This document shows positions 17,091 through 26,072 of a stretch of DNA of 49,181 nt, piece after piece. The position numbers and the translations under genes were made by a program. The stretch is from Pseudomonas corrugata. GTDB lineage: Bacteria > Pseudomonadota > Gammaproteobacteria > Pseudomonadales > Pseudomonadaceae. The DNA is taken from the NCBI RefSeq assembly GCF_001269905.1, contig NZ_LHVK01000024.1:1-49181 (forward strand), written 5' to 3'. Under the pieces are notes generated by a model, which was given only the letters and a program-made list of their open reading frames with translations, was not told where the DNA came from and ran no database searches. The first letter of the stretch is position 1. Each line of letters starts with the position of its first letter.

Positions 17091-18401
17091 TTACTTGGGA
17101 TACCCGGCACGCTTCATCTCGCGCTCGGTGGTGGACTGCGCGGCGGTCAACGCCTGATCAACACTCTGCTGGCCGGTCAGTGCACCCGAGAAGAACTTGC
17201 CCACCTGGGTACCGATCGCCTGGAACTCGGGGATGGTTACCAACTGGATACCGATATAAGGCACCGGTTTGAGGGTGGGCGCTTTCGGGTCGGCGACTTT
17301 CAGCGATTCCAGCGTGACCTTGGCGAACGGCGCGGCTTTCATGTACTCGTCGCTGTAGGTCGAGGTGCGGGTGCCTGGCGGTACGTTGGCAATGCCATCG
17401 GTCTTGGCGACCAGTTGGCTGTATTCCTTGGACGTCGCCCAGCTGGTAAAGACCTTGGCGGCATCCTTGGCCTTGGAGCTGGTCGGGATTGCCAGTGACC
17501 AGGAGTACAGCCAGGAGGTGCCCTTGTCGGTTTTTTCATGGGGCGCGAAGGTGAAGCCGACATGATCGGAGACCTTACTCTGGGTCTTGTCGGTCACGAA
17601 CGAACCGGCGACGCTGGCATCGACCCAGATCGCGCACTTGCCGCTGTTGAACAGAGCGAGGTTCTCATTGAAGCCGTTACTCGACGCGCCAGGAGGGCCG
17701 GACTTCTTCATGTTGTCGACGTAGAAGGTCAGCGCGTCTTTCCACTCGGGACCATTGAATTGCGGTTGCCACTTCTCATCGAACCAGCGTGCTCCGTAGC
17801 CGTTGGCCAGGGTGGTAATCAGCGCCATGTTCTCGCCCCAACCGGCCTTGCCCCGCAGGCACAGCCCATATTGTTCCTTGCTCTTGTCAGTGAGTTTCTC
17901 CGCGAACTCACCGATCTGGGTCCAGGTCGGGTGTTCGGGCATAGTCAGCCCGGCATCCTTGAACAAGTCGGTGCGGTAATAAGTGATCGAGCTTTCGGCA
18001 TAGAACGGCAAGGCATACAGCGAGCCCTTGACGGACAGGCCGTCACGCACTGAAGGGAAGACGTCGTCAAGGTCGTAGGAGGCCGGCAGGTCCTTCATCG
18101 GCTCCAGCCAACCCTTGGCGCCCCAGAGTGCAGCTTCGTACATGCCGATGGTCAGCACATCGAACTGTCCACCCTGGGTGGCGATGTCGGTGGTCAGGCG
18201 TTGGCGCAGGACATTTTCCTCAAGCACCACCCAGTTCAGCTTGATGTCCGGGTGCTCCGACTCGAAGGTTTTCGAGAGCTTCTGCATGCGGATCATGTCG
18301 CTGTTGTTGACCGTGGCAATGGTGAGGGTCTGTGCGCCAAAACTGACGCTGCTGAGGGTCATGCAGGTGGAGACAAGCAGAGCTTTTACCGAAGGTTTCA
18401 T
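17091..18401 (-). CDS. mtlE: Polyol ABC transporter substrate-binding protein MtlE
   Basis: Periplasmic family 1 extracellular solute-binding protein, 436 residues, capturing mannitol, sorbitol or arabitol for MtlFGK. It has a typical signal peptide (MKPSVKALLVSTCMTLSSVS, cleavage near FGA-QT). Family segments include VLTIGMYEAALWGAKGWLEP, ALPFYAESSITYYR, NSGKCAIWVDASVAGSF and a C-terminal KRAGYPK. A strong AAGGAG precedes the start. First structural gene of the operon, behind the promoter at 18486-18514. Confidence 0.94.
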   Translation of the reverse strand: MKPSVKALLVSTCMTLSSVSFGAQTLTIATVNNSDMIRMQKLSKTFESEHPDIKLNWVVLEENVLRQRLTTDIATQGGQFDVLTIGMYEAALWGAKGWLEPMKDLPASYDLDDVFPSVRDGLSVKGSLYALPFYAESSITYYRTDLFKDAGLTMPEHPTWTQIGEFAEKLTDKSKEQYGLCLRGKAGWGENMALITTLANGYGARWFDEKWQPQFNGPEWKDALTFYVDNMKKSGPPGASSNGFNENLALFNSGKCAIWVDASVAGSFVTDKTQSKVSDHVGFTFAPHEKTDKGTSWLYSWSLAIPTSSKAKDAAKVFTSWATSKEYSQLVAKTDGIANVPPGTRTSTYSDEYMKAAPFAKVTLESLKVADPKAPTLKPVPYIGIQLVTIPEFQAIGTQVGKFFSGALTGQQSVDQALTAAQSTTEREMKRAGYPK

Positions 18402-18485
18402 CGCGCACTCCTTTTCCGTGCCGGACGGCGACGGAAGGACAGTTATTGTTTTTTGTCTTCCGGATGAAGGGAAGAATGTGCGCTG

Positions 18486-18514
18486 ATTACAGCCTTCAAT
18501 GGCCGGCGTGACAA
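18486..18514 (-). promoter_or_regulatory. Predicted sigma70 promoter of mtlEFGKDYZ
   Basis: On the minus strand, TTGTCA, exactly 17 bp, then TGTAAT. It is the best such pair in the gap and would start transcription about 80 bases ahead of the mtlE ATG. Confidence 0.65.
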
Positions 18515-18524
18515 ATCATCCGTC

Positions 18525-18551
18525 GCACTGGTGCTGATACTTTTTTGCACT
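18525..18551 (-). promoter_or_regulatory. Direct repeats, candidate MtlR operator
   Basis: On the minus strand the pentamer AGTGC occurs twice, 22 bp apart (two helical turns), each preceded by C. The nearer copy ends 11 bp upstream of the -35 box. AraC-type activators usually bind such direct repeats beside the -35, which points to MtlR. Confidence 0.5.
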
Positions 18552-18621
18552 GGGCTTAGGTCGGCAGTGAAAGGATGACCTGTGGCGATGGGATTTAGCG
18601 AAACGTCGCCCCGCCCCCCTT

Positions 18622-18709
18622 TGTGGGAGCAAGGCTTGCCCGCGATGAAAATTACGCGGTCTCTTGGAGAACCGAGGCGCTTGCATCGCGGGCAAGCCTT
18701 GCTCCCACA
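18622..18709. repeat. REPIN with perfect 26-bp inverted arms
   Basis: Arms at 18622-18647 and 18684-18709 are exact reverse complements, each with the TGTGGGAGCAAGGCTTGCCC REP core, around a 36-bp spacer. It lies 31 bp after the mtlR stop. Confidence 0.85.
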
Positions 18710-18740
18710 TAACTCCCGCCACAGAAATGATTCGAGAGCC

Positions 18741-19646
18741 TCAGCCCTGGTTCTGCTCGGTCAGCCGCTGCACCGCCAGCCGCCGGTAATGGGAAGGGGT
18801 CATGCCCTTGAGTTGCTGGAAGCGCCGATTGAAGTTCGAGATGTTATTGAAGCCCGACTCGAAACACACATCCGTGACGGGTTTGTCTCCGTCGGCCAGC
18901 AGTTCGCAGGATTTGCTGATGCGCAGGCGGTTGACGAATTCGATGAAACAGCGACCGGTTGCCTGCTTGAACACCCGGCTGAAGTAGGTGGGTTTCATGC
19001 CCAGATGCTCGGCGACTTCCTCCAGGGGCAACTCCCGGGCGTAATGGGCAAAGATATAGTCCACGGCCCGGTTGGTACGGTCGACGCTGTGCTCATCGGT
19101 CATCTGCGAAGAGGCACCGCCGGAGAGCACTTGATAGTCATCCGTGGCCGCCAGCAACTCCATCAGGATGAAAAAATACCCCAGGCGGCTCATGCCCTGG
19201 GAATCGGCAATGCGCTGCATCAGGATCATTGCCTGGCGGATGGTGCGCTTGCAGCGGAACTCGATGCCATAGCGGGCCCGTTCGAGCAGCGGCGTGATGC
19301 TCTTCAGTTCGGCAAATACCTGATGTCCGCTTTCGAACAATTCGTCGGTGAAATTCACCAGCATGTCACGCTTGGGCACCACCTCGTCCTCGGCCACCTG
19401 GCTGATCCAGTTGTGGGGCAGATTGGGGCCGGTGAGAAACAGGGTCTGCGGGTAGAAATTGCCAATGTAATCGCCAATGAACACCTTGCCGGAACTGGCG
19501 ACGATCAGGTGCAACTCGTATTCCTTATGGAAATGCCAGCGCACCAACGGGCAGGGAAAGCCGTGCTGGCGATAGATGATGGACAGTCCGTTATGGTCAT
19601 CCATCAACTCGTAGGAAGGGTCGGTGACTCTTGCTGTTCGGGTCAT
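18741..19646 (-). CDS. mtlR: AraC-family activator MtlR
   Basis: AraC/XylS-type transcription activator of the mannitol operon, 301 residues. The N-terminal half is a cupin-like effector domain (WHFHKEYELHLIVASSGKVF). The last 100 residues are the double helix-turn-helix, with LEEVAEHLGMKPTYFSRVFK in the first HTH and VTDVCFESGFNNISNFNRRF then KGMTPSHYRR in the second, the standard AraC signature. Located directly upstream of mtlE on the same strand, as in P. fluorescens where MtlR activates mtlE transcription in the presence of polyols. Separated from mtlE by its own spacer with a REPIN. Confidence 0.93.
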   Translation of the reverse strand: MTRTARVTDPSYELMDDHNGLSIIYRQHGFPCPLVRWHFHKEYELHLIVASSGKVFIGDYIGNFYPQTLFLTGPNLPHNWISQVAEDEVVPKRDMLVNFTDELFESGHQVFAELKSITPLLERARYGIEFRCKRTIRQAMILMQRIADSQGMSRLGYFFILMELLAATDDYQVLSGGASSQMTDEHSVDRTNRAVDYIFAHYARELPLEEVAEHLGMKPTYFSRVFKQATGRCFIEFVNRLRISKSCELLADGDKPVTDVCFESGFNNISNFNRRFQQLKGMTPSHYRRLAVQRLTEQNQG

Positions 19647-19761
19647 GGGCCTGCACTTTTATTGTTATTGCCGTTGGATAATGCCCCCTTCGCCGGGCAG
19701 GTGCCACCCCGAATAGTCTGCCGATGGTCGCCCGGTTTCATGCCATCAGTGGTGCTGGCAC

Positions 19762-21063
19762 CTACACCGCTGCGTGGTTGCGGTGCTTTTCTTCAATCCA
19801 CTGAGACATGTATTGGGTGCTCTTGTGCTGGTGGTGGCGCAACATGCTGCCGATGAAGTTGTCACGACGTCGTTGCGCCAGGTTGGCACGGCACGCCTGG
19901 ATACTTTCAATCAGCGCCCGGCCATGAATCTCTTTGCGGTAACGCTCCGCCAGCAGCTTCAGGCCGGCATCCCGGGCCTGGTTCCAGCGTGCCGGGTCGC
20001 TGTACAGCTGCACGGCGGCGTTGGCGATGTCCTCGGCGCTCTGGCTGATAACCCCAGGCCACGGCATCTCTCCATGCATGGCTTCGGCGCCGATGGGCGT
20101 AGTGACGCTTGGTGTGCCACAGAGCATGGCTTCGATCAGCTTGCCCTTGATACCGGCGCCGAAACGCAGTGGTGCCAGGCAGATGCGAGCCGCGGACATT
20201 ACCTGCAGGGCGTCCTCGGCCCAGTTCATGATATGAAAGCCTTGAGCCGGATTGTGCAGCGCGGCCGCTTTTGGCGGGGTGTAGGCGCCGTACAGGTGCA
20301 GTTGCGCGCCAGGCAGTTGCTGGCGGATCAGCGGCCAGATGGCATTCTTCATCCAGAGCACGGCATCCCAGTTCGGCGCATGACGGAAGTTGCCGATACT
20401 CAAGAAATGCGCCCGGTCTTCGAATCGCACCGGTGGCGTGCCCGGCAGGTCGACCATCAACGGGCACCAGAGCAAGAGACTGCGGGGCACATTGAACTGT
20501 TCCACCAGCAACTCGATCTCCACCTCGGACACCATCAGGTTCAAGTCGCAGCGGTACAAGGCCGCGATCTCGCGCTTCGCCATATCGGTATCCGCCATCA
20601 GTTGGAATGCTTCGGGCAGGTTTGGCGTGAAAAGATCGCTGAAGTCCTGGGACGCGTCGTCGGCTTTCAAACGGTCTTTGAGGCGCTGATGCCGGGCGTG
20701 ACGCAGGCTTTGCAAATCGGAAGTCTCCAACACACGCAAAGCATCGGGGCAGTGCGTCTCGACCCGCCAGCCAAACTGTTCTTCCATCATGAATTGGTCG
20801 AACAGGACGATGTCCGGCGCCAGTTCGCTGACGAACACATCAAAGCTGCTGTTATTGAGCTCGATGGGCACTTCGCGGATGCCCAGGCCGATCAGGTCAG
20901 CGCGATTCTCTCCGGGCTTTGCCGGGCTGCTGAAGGTGACGTCCCAGCCTTGCCCGAGGAAGGCTTCCAGGATCTGCATGATGTGCCCACCCGCCGCCGA
21001 TGAACGCGGCTCGGGCCAGACATATCCGATAACCAGGACCTTGAGGGCGGCGGGATGAGGCAT
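19762..21063 (-). CDS. GT4-type glycosyltransferase
   Basis: Glycosyltransferase of GT-B fold, most like family GT4, 433 residues, cytoplasmic. The N-terminal Rossmann half begins KVLVIGYVWPEPRSSAAGGH. The C-terminal nucleotide-sugar half has HFLSIGNFRHAPNWDAVLWM, then the donor-site segment CLAPLRFGAGIKGKLIEAML followed by CGTPSVTTPIGAE, including the expected glutamate. The last 40 residues are basic and His-rich. AAGGAAA precedes the ATG. The acceptor and donor sugars cannot be told from the sequence; no polysaccharide cluster surrounds it. Confidence 0.82.
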   Translation of the reverse strand: MPHPAALKVLVIGYVWPEPRSSAAGGHIMQILEAFLGQGWDVTFSSPAKPGENRADLIGLGIREVPIELNNSSFDVFVSELAPDIVLFDQFMMEEQFGWRVETHCPDALRVLETSDLQSLRHARHQRLKDRLKADDASQDFSDLFTPNLPEAFQLMADTDMAKREIAALYRCDLNLMVSEVEIELLVEQFNVPRSLLLWCPLMVDLPGTPPVRFEDRAHFLSIGNFRHAPNWDAVLWMKNAIWPLIRQQLPGAQLHLYGAYTPPKAAALHNPAQGFHIMNWAEDALQVMSAARICLAPLRFGAGIKGKLIEAMLCGTPSVTTPIGAEAMHGEMPWPGVISQSAEDIANAAVQLYSDPARWNQARDAGLKLLAERYRKEIHGRALIESIQACRANLAQRRRDNFIGSMLRHHQHKSTQYMSQWIEEKHRNHAAV

Positions 21064-21140
21064 GAGCAGGTATTTCCTTGGGATGAATCAGGCGCACTCG
21101 GCGCGCGGGGCGCCGATAGTGACCAAGAATCCGCTTGGGC

Positions 21141-21512
21141 TCAAGAAAGAATGCTGTTGACCTTGTCGCGCAGTTGATCGATGGAAAAAGGCTTGCCGAT
21201 CACCGCCATGCTTTCCGGTACGTCGATGCTTTCCGCATAGCCGCTGGCGAACAGGACTGGCAGCCCGGGCCGCACAAGGCGCGCTTGCCTGGCAAGCTCG
21301 CGGCCGTCCATCACCGGCAGGCCTATGTCCGTCATCATCAGGTCGACCGGTTGACTCAGGTTGCGCAGGTAGTCCAGCGCCTGCTCACAACCGTTCGCCT
21401 CGAGTACCTGGTATTCAAGTTCTTCCAGTACGTCAACGATCAACATGCGGACGATGTCGTCGTCCTCGACTACCAGAACGGTGGCGGCGGTGACAGGGGC
21501 GGGGGTGGACAT
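21141..21512 (-). CDS. Single-domain response regulator
   Basis: Stand-alone receiver (REC) domain, 123 residues, no output domain. The acidic pair is EDDD near residue 15, the phosphoacceptor is D62 in MMTDIGLPVMDG, the switch Ser is in LFASGYAE, and the Lys is in VIGKPFSIDQL. The frame is open 32 codons further upstream, but the ATG at 21512 begins right at the domain. Transcribed divergently from the large hybrid kinase, so it is a natural candidate partner of it. Receivers with the GYAE motif resemble those fused to HWE/HisKA kinases. Confidence 0.85.
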   Translation of the reverse strand: MSTPAPVTAATVLVVEDDDIVRMLIVDVLEELEYQVLEANGCEQALDYLRNLSQPVDLMMTDIGLPVMDGRELARQARLVRPGLPVLFASGYAESIDVPESMAVIGKPFSIDQLRDKVNSILS

Positions 21513-21768
21513 AATAATTATTCTCAGAAGATAAAATCGGGAAGGGCGAAAAGGGGGCCTCATGCATGAGTAAGTAGCGAGGCGACACAAGTTCCCGAAC
21601 CTGTACAAGAAAGGATCTATAGTACAAGAGCTGACAAGGATAGTCGCTTCCTTGCTACGAGGCCGTTCGTTGTAGGAACCGTACCTTTGACTTTGTCAGA
21701 AATGTGGATCCAACCCATCTATTTCGGGCAAACTCCATGGTTTCCAACTGTTCGCCAAGGCCTTTTCC

Positions 21769-24700
21769 ATGACTCCTTCGTCTTCGGTTGACGAGCAAAG
21801 TTTCCGCAAACTCCTGAGCCGCAATATCAGCCTGCCGTTGGGCATGGGTGCCCTTAGTGCGGTGTTTTTCATCGTGCTGATCACCTATCTGCTGTCTGTG
21901 ATCCAATGGGTCGGGCACAGCGATCGGGTGATCAGTAATGCCAACGAAGCCATCAAGCTGAGTGTGGACCTGGAAACCGGCATCCGCGGTTATCTGTTGA
22001 GTGGGGACGAGCACTTCCTTGACCCCTATGAGATCGCCAGGCCACGTATTGCCGTCGCGCTTGAGACGTTGCTGGAATTGACAGCCGATAACCCCATCCA
22101 GACCGAGCGGCTGCACAAGGTGCAAGCACTCCAGACGGAGTGGGCCAATTACGCCCAGAGCATGATCGAGCTGCAACGCAGCCGCGGCGATTATCGGGGC
22201 GCGGTGAAGGCCGGGCGCGGCAAGCGCCTGACGGATGAAATCCGCAAGACCTTTGAAGACATCGTCGAAACCGAGCAGCAGTTGCGTACGGCACGCAACG
22301 AGGAGGTACGGACTACCACAGTCTGGAGCATCACCCTCTATTTGCTGTTCGTTGCCGCTGTCAGTGGATTGCTGGCCTATGTCGGAAGGCGAGATCTGTT
22401 GAGCCTGTCCAACAGTTACGGCGCCAGCCTCAGGACTCAGCAAGAGAGTGCCTTGCACCTGGAGAAACAGGCTTGGCTGCGTAATGGTCAGACCCAACTG
22501 GCCGAGCAGGTGCTGGGGCAACTGACTCTGAATCTGTTGGGGCGCAACATCCTGCAGTTCTGCGCCAAGTACCTTGGTACCGCCGTCGCTGCACTGTATG
22601 CGCGGGAAGAAAATGGCGTGCTCAAAAGGGTCGCCACTTATGGTCTTTCCCGGGAGGACGACGAACAGCATCAGGTGATCGTTGCCGGCGAAGGCATCGT
22701 CGGCCAGGCCGTGCAGCAGGGGCGTCTCATTTGTCTGGACCATGTCCCCGACGATTACCTGAAGGTCAGCTCCGGGCTGGGGCAGGGCTTGCCCAACAGT
22801 GTGGTGGTGGTGCCGACCAGCGACGACGACCGAATCAATGGCGTCATCGAACTGGGCTTCCTGCGTCCCTTGACCGAGCGTGATATCGAACTGCTGGAAC
22901 TGATTGCCGGTAACGTCGGCACCTCCATCGAAGCAGCCCGTTACCGGCAGCGCCTGCAGGAAGTACTGGCGGAGACCCAGCAGTTGAACGAAGAACTGCA
23001 GGTCCAGCAGGAAGAACTCAAGACCGCCAACGAAGAGCTTGAAGAGCAGTCGCGCATTCTCAAGGAGTCTCAGGTTCACCTGGAGGCCCAACAACAGGAA
23101 CTGGAACAGACCAACGAACAGTTGGCCGAACAACGCGATGCCATGGACCAGAAGAACAACGAGCTGAACCTGGCCCAGCTCCAATTGCAGGAACGCGCCG
23201 AAGAGTTGCAGCGTTCGAGCAAGTACAAGTCCGAGTTCCTCGCCAACATGTCCCACGAGCTGCGGACGCCGCTCAACAGCTCGCTTATCCTGTCCAAGCT
23301 GTTGGCGGAGAATCCGCAGAATAATCTGAGCGAGGAACAGGTCAAGTTTGCCGAATCGATCTATTCCGCCGGCAACGATCTGCTGAACCTGATCAACGAC
23401 ATTCTCGATATTTCCAAGGTCGAGGCCGGCAAGCTGGAGGTTCGCCCGGAAAATACCGGCGTGTCGCGCCTGGTGGAAGGCTTGCGCGATCTGTTCAAAC
23501 CGCTGGCGGCCGACAAAGGGCTGGGCTTCGAAGTCCAGGTGCTGCCCGATGCGCCAGCGATGCTGTACACCGACCGCCAGCGTCTGGAGCAGGTCCTCAA
23601 GAACCTGTTGTCCAACGCAGTGAAGTTCACCGAACAAGGTACCGTGAGCCTTTCCGTGGCCGGCCAGCCGGGTTCAGGCATTGCCTTCCTGGTGCGGGAT
23701 TCGGGTATTGGCATCTCCCCCGAACAGCAGCAAAGCATCTTCGAGGCATTTCGCCAGGCCGACGGCACTACCAATCGCCGTTACGGCGGTACTGGCCTGG
23801 GGCTTTCGATCTCCCGGGACCTGGCAACCTTGCTGGGCGGCTCGATCTCCGTCTCCAGTGCGCCGGGGCAGGGCAGTGTGTTCACGCTGGTGTTGCCTGA
23901 GTATTATGTCGAGCCCGGGGAGACTCCGGTGGAGCCGCGGACCTTCACACCAACAGCCGCTGTGCCAGCCTCCGTGACCAATGCGCCGGCAGCCACCTCG
24001 GCACCGCTGGTTGCCCAGGTGGAGGCCCCCATTGCCAGCTTCGCCGATGACCGGGACAAGGCGCCGTTCAACGGCCGTTGCATCCTGGTGATCGAAGATG
24101 AGCCCAAGTTCGCGCGGATCCTTTTCGACCTCGCCCATGAATTGGGTTACCAATGCCTGGTCGCCCACGGTGCCGATGAAGGCTTTGACCTGGCCTTGCA
24201 ACTGGGCCCCGATGCGATCCTGCTGGACATGCGCTTGCCCGATCATTCCGGGCTGACGGTGTTGCAGCGGCTCAAGGAGCAGGCCGAGACCCGGCATATC
24301 CCGGTGCACGTGATTTCCGTCGAAGACCGTGTCGAAGCCGCGATGCACATGGGTGCCATCGGCTATGCGGTCAAGCCGACCACCCGTGAAGAACTCAAGG
24401 ACGTGTTCGCTCGCCTGGAAGCCAAGCTGACCCAGAAGGTCAAACGGGTGTTGCTGGTGGAAGATGATGATCTGCAGCGTGACAGCATTACCCGCCTGAT
24501 CGGCGACGAGGACATCGAGATCACCGCTGTTGGCCTGGCCCAGCAGGCCTTGGATCTGCTGCGGAGCAATGTCTACGACTGCATGGTCATCGACCTGAAG
24601 CTGCCGGACATGTTGGGCAATGACCTGCTCAAGCGCATGTCCACCGAAGAGATCTGTTCATTTCCGCCGGTGATTGTCTACACCGGACGCAATCTGACCC

Positions 24701-25257
24701 GCGATGAAGAGGCAGAACTGCGCAGGTATTCGCGCTCGATCATCATCAAAGGCGCCCGCTCACCAGAACGACTGCTGGACGAGGTGACACTCTTTTTGCA
24801 CAAAGTCGAATCCCGGTTGTCCCATGAAAGGCAGCGGATGCTCAAGACAGCCCGCAGCCGGGACAAGGTGTTCGAAGGCCGCAAGGTGCTGTTGGTGGAC
24901 GACGATGTGCGCAACATATTTGCACTGACCAGCGCCCTGGAGGCAAAAGGGGCGGTCGTGGTCATTGGCCGTAACGGCTACGAAGCGATCGAGCGCCTCA
25001 ATGAAGTTGAAGACATCGACCTGGTGCTGATGGACGTGATGATGCCGGAAATGGACGGTTTCGAAGCAACCACGCGTATCCGCAAGGACCCGCGCTGGCG
25101 CAAGTTGCCGATCATTGCCGTGACGGCCAAGGCCATGAAGGATGATCAGGAGCGTTGCATCGCCGCCGGTTCCAACGATTACCTGGCCAAACCGATCGAC
25201 CTCGATCGTCTGTTTTCGCTGATTCGCGTGTGGTTGCCGAATATGGAAAGAATTTAG
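21769..25257 (+). CDS. Hybrid sensor kinase, CHASE3-GAF-HisKA-HATPase with three receivers
   Basis: A 1162-residue inner-membrane hybrid kinase. First membrane helix at about 26-46; a CHASE3 sensor domain in the periplasm (LETGIRGYLLSGDEHFLDPY); second helix at about 188-206; a cytoplasmic GAF domain (about 245-390); a long Glu/Gln-rich coiled coil (about 395-485); HisKA with H496 in MSHELRTPLN; and HATPase_c with NLLSNAVKF, DSGIGI and GGTGLGLSI motifs. Three receivers follow, with phosphoacceptors D820, D942 and D1089. The third (LLVDDDVRNIFALTS, MDVMMPEMDG) is the most canonical; the second ends in an atypical KGARSPERL region. First gene of a five-gene operon; the stop overlaps the cheR start by one base. 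The stimulus is unknown. Confidence 0.92.
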   Translation: MTPSSSVDEQSFRKLLSRNISLPLGMGALSAVFFIVLITYLLSVIQWVGHSDRVISNANEAIKLSVDLETGIRGYLLSGDEHFLDPYEIARPRIAVALETLLELTADNPIQTERLHKVQALQTEWANYAQSMIELQRSRGDYRGAVKAGRGKRLTDEIRKTFEDIVETEQQLRTARNEEVRTTTVWSITLYLLFVAAVSGLLAYVGRRDLLSLSNSYGASLRTQQESALHLEKQAWLRNGQTQLAEQVLGQLTLNLLGRNILQFCAKYLGTAVAALYAREENGVLKRVATYGLSREDDEQHQVIVAGEGIVGQAVQQGRLICLDHVPDDYLKVSSGLGQGLPNSVVVVPTSDDDRINGVIELGFLRPLTERDIELLELIAGNVGTSIEAARYRQRLQEVLAETQQLNEELQVQQEELKTANEELEEQSRILKESQVHLEAQQQELEQTNEQLAEQRDAMDQKNNELNLAQLQLQERAEELQRSSKYKSEFLANMSHELRTPLNSSLILSKLLAENPQNNLSEEQVKFAESIYSAGNDLLNLINDILDISKVEAGKLEVRPENTGVSRLVEGLRDLFKPLAADKGLGFEVQVLPDAPAMLYTDRQRLEQVLKNLLSNAVKFTEQGTVSLSVAGQPGSGIAFLVRDSGIGISPEQQQSIFEAFRQADGTTNRRYGGTGLGLSISRDLATLLGGSISVSSAPGQGSVFTLVLPEYYVEPGETPVEPRTFTPTAAVPASVTNAPAATSAPLVAQVEAPIASFADDRDKAPFNGRCILVIEDEPKFARILFDLAHELGYQCLVAHGADEGFDLALQLGPDAILLDMRLPDHSGLTVLQRLKEQAETRHIPVHVISVEDRVEAAMHMGAIGYAVKPTTREELKDVFARLEAKLTQKVKRVLLVEDDDLQRDSITRLIGDEDIEITAVGLAQQALDLLRSNVYDCMVIDLKLPDMLGNDLLKRMSTEEICSFPPVIVYTGRNLTRDEEAELRRYSRSIIIKGARSPERLLDEVTLFLHKVESRLSHERQRMLKTARSRDKVFEGRKVLLVDDDVRNIFALTSALEAKGAVVVIGRNGYEAIERLNEVEDIDLVLMDVMMPEMDGFEATTRIRKDPRWRKLPIIAVTAKAMKDDQERCIAAGSNDYLAKPIDLDRLFSLIRVWLPNMERI

Positions 25258-26072
25258 TGGAAAGAGACACCGACATTGAACTGCGTTTGCTGATCGACGC
25301 GATCTACCTCAAGTACAGCTACGATTTCAGGGATTACTCCGGCGCGTCCATCAAGCGCCGGGTCCATCATGCGCTGAGCCAGTTCGAGTGCCGGACCATC
25401 TCGGCGCTCCAGGAACGTGTGCTGCACGACCCGGGCATGTTCATGCAATTGTTGCAGCTGTTGACGATCCCCGTCAGTGAGATGTTCCGCGACCCCACAC
25501 ACTTCCTGGCGATTCGCCAGGAAGTGGTTCCGCTGCTCAGGACCTATCCGTCGCTCAAGATCTGGATCGCCGGTTGCAGTACGGGGGAGGAGGTCTATTC
25601 CATGGCGATTCTGCTGCGTGAAGAGGGCCTGTTGGACCGCACGCTCATCTACGCCACCGACATCAATCCCAGGTCGCTGGAGAAGGCCAAGCAGGGCATT
25701 TTTGCCTTGGAGAACGTGAGGGCCTATACCCAGAACTATCAGCTGGCCGGGGGGCGGCGATCGTTTGCCGATTACTACACCGCCGCCTACGATTACGCGA
25801 TGTTCGACAAGACTCTGCGTGAGAATGTGACCTTTGCCGATCACAGTCTTGCGACGGATAGCGTCTTTTCAGAAACTCAATTAATTTCTTGTCGTAATGT
25901 ATTGATATATTTCAATAAAAAGCTGCAAGATCGTGCGTTCGGGCTGTTCCATGAGTCCCTGTGTCACCGTGGTTTCCTTGTGCTGGGCAGCAAGGAGACG
26001 CTGGACTTCTCGATATTCGGCAAGCAATTCGAGCCGTTGGTCAAACAGGAACGGATCTATCGCAAGCTATGA
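25257..26072 (+). CDS. CheR-type protein glutamate methyltransferase
   Basis: S-adenosylmethionine-dependent methyltransferase of the CheR family, 271 residues, which methylates Glu side chains in receptor coiled coils. The N-terminal helical subdomain (DFRDYSGASIKRRVHHALS) is followed by SEMFRDPTHF, the AdoMet site IWIAGCSTGEEVYSMAILL, the ATDINPRSLEKAKQGIF loop and the ISCRNVLIYFN motif. A longer frame starts upstream, but the GTG at 25257 overlaps the kinase stop (TAGTG) and has GGAAAG seven bases before it, so it is taken as the start. No chemoreceptor gene is present in the window. The short stretch around 25875-25920 is AT-rich compared with the rest. Confidence 0.9.
   Translation: MERDTDIELRLLIDAIYLKYSYDFRDYSGASIKRRVHHALSQFECRTISALQERVLHDPGMFMQLLQLLTIPVSEMFRDPTHFLAIRQEVVPLLRTYPSLKIWIAGCSTGEEVYSMAILLREEGLLDRTLIYATDINPRSLEKAKQGIFALENVRAYTQNYQLAGGRRSFADYYTAAYDYAMFDKTLRENVTFADHSLATDSVFSETQLISCRNVLIYFNKKLQDRAFGLFHESLCHRGFLVLGSKETLDFSIFGKQFEPLVKQERIYRKL

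Larger units (their letters stand above)
18402..18740. other. mtlR-mtlE intergenic control region
   Basis: 339 bp that holds the predicted mtlE promoter, a pair of direct repeats likely bound by MtlR, and, nearer mtlR, a REPIN with perfect 26-bp arms that probably ends the mtlR transcript. Confidence 0.7.

Noticed and set aside
21675..21700. GGAACC-N15-TCAGA resembling an AlgU/ECF promoter before the large kinase gene
   Set aside because: The spacing is shorter than the usual 16-17 from GAACTT to TCTGA and the -35 match is partial; too weak to call.
21655..23637. A 660-codon open frame on the minus strand
   Set aside because: Antisense to the CHASE3-GAF kinase; low-complexity Leu/Gln/Phe composition mirrors the coiled coil on the other strand.
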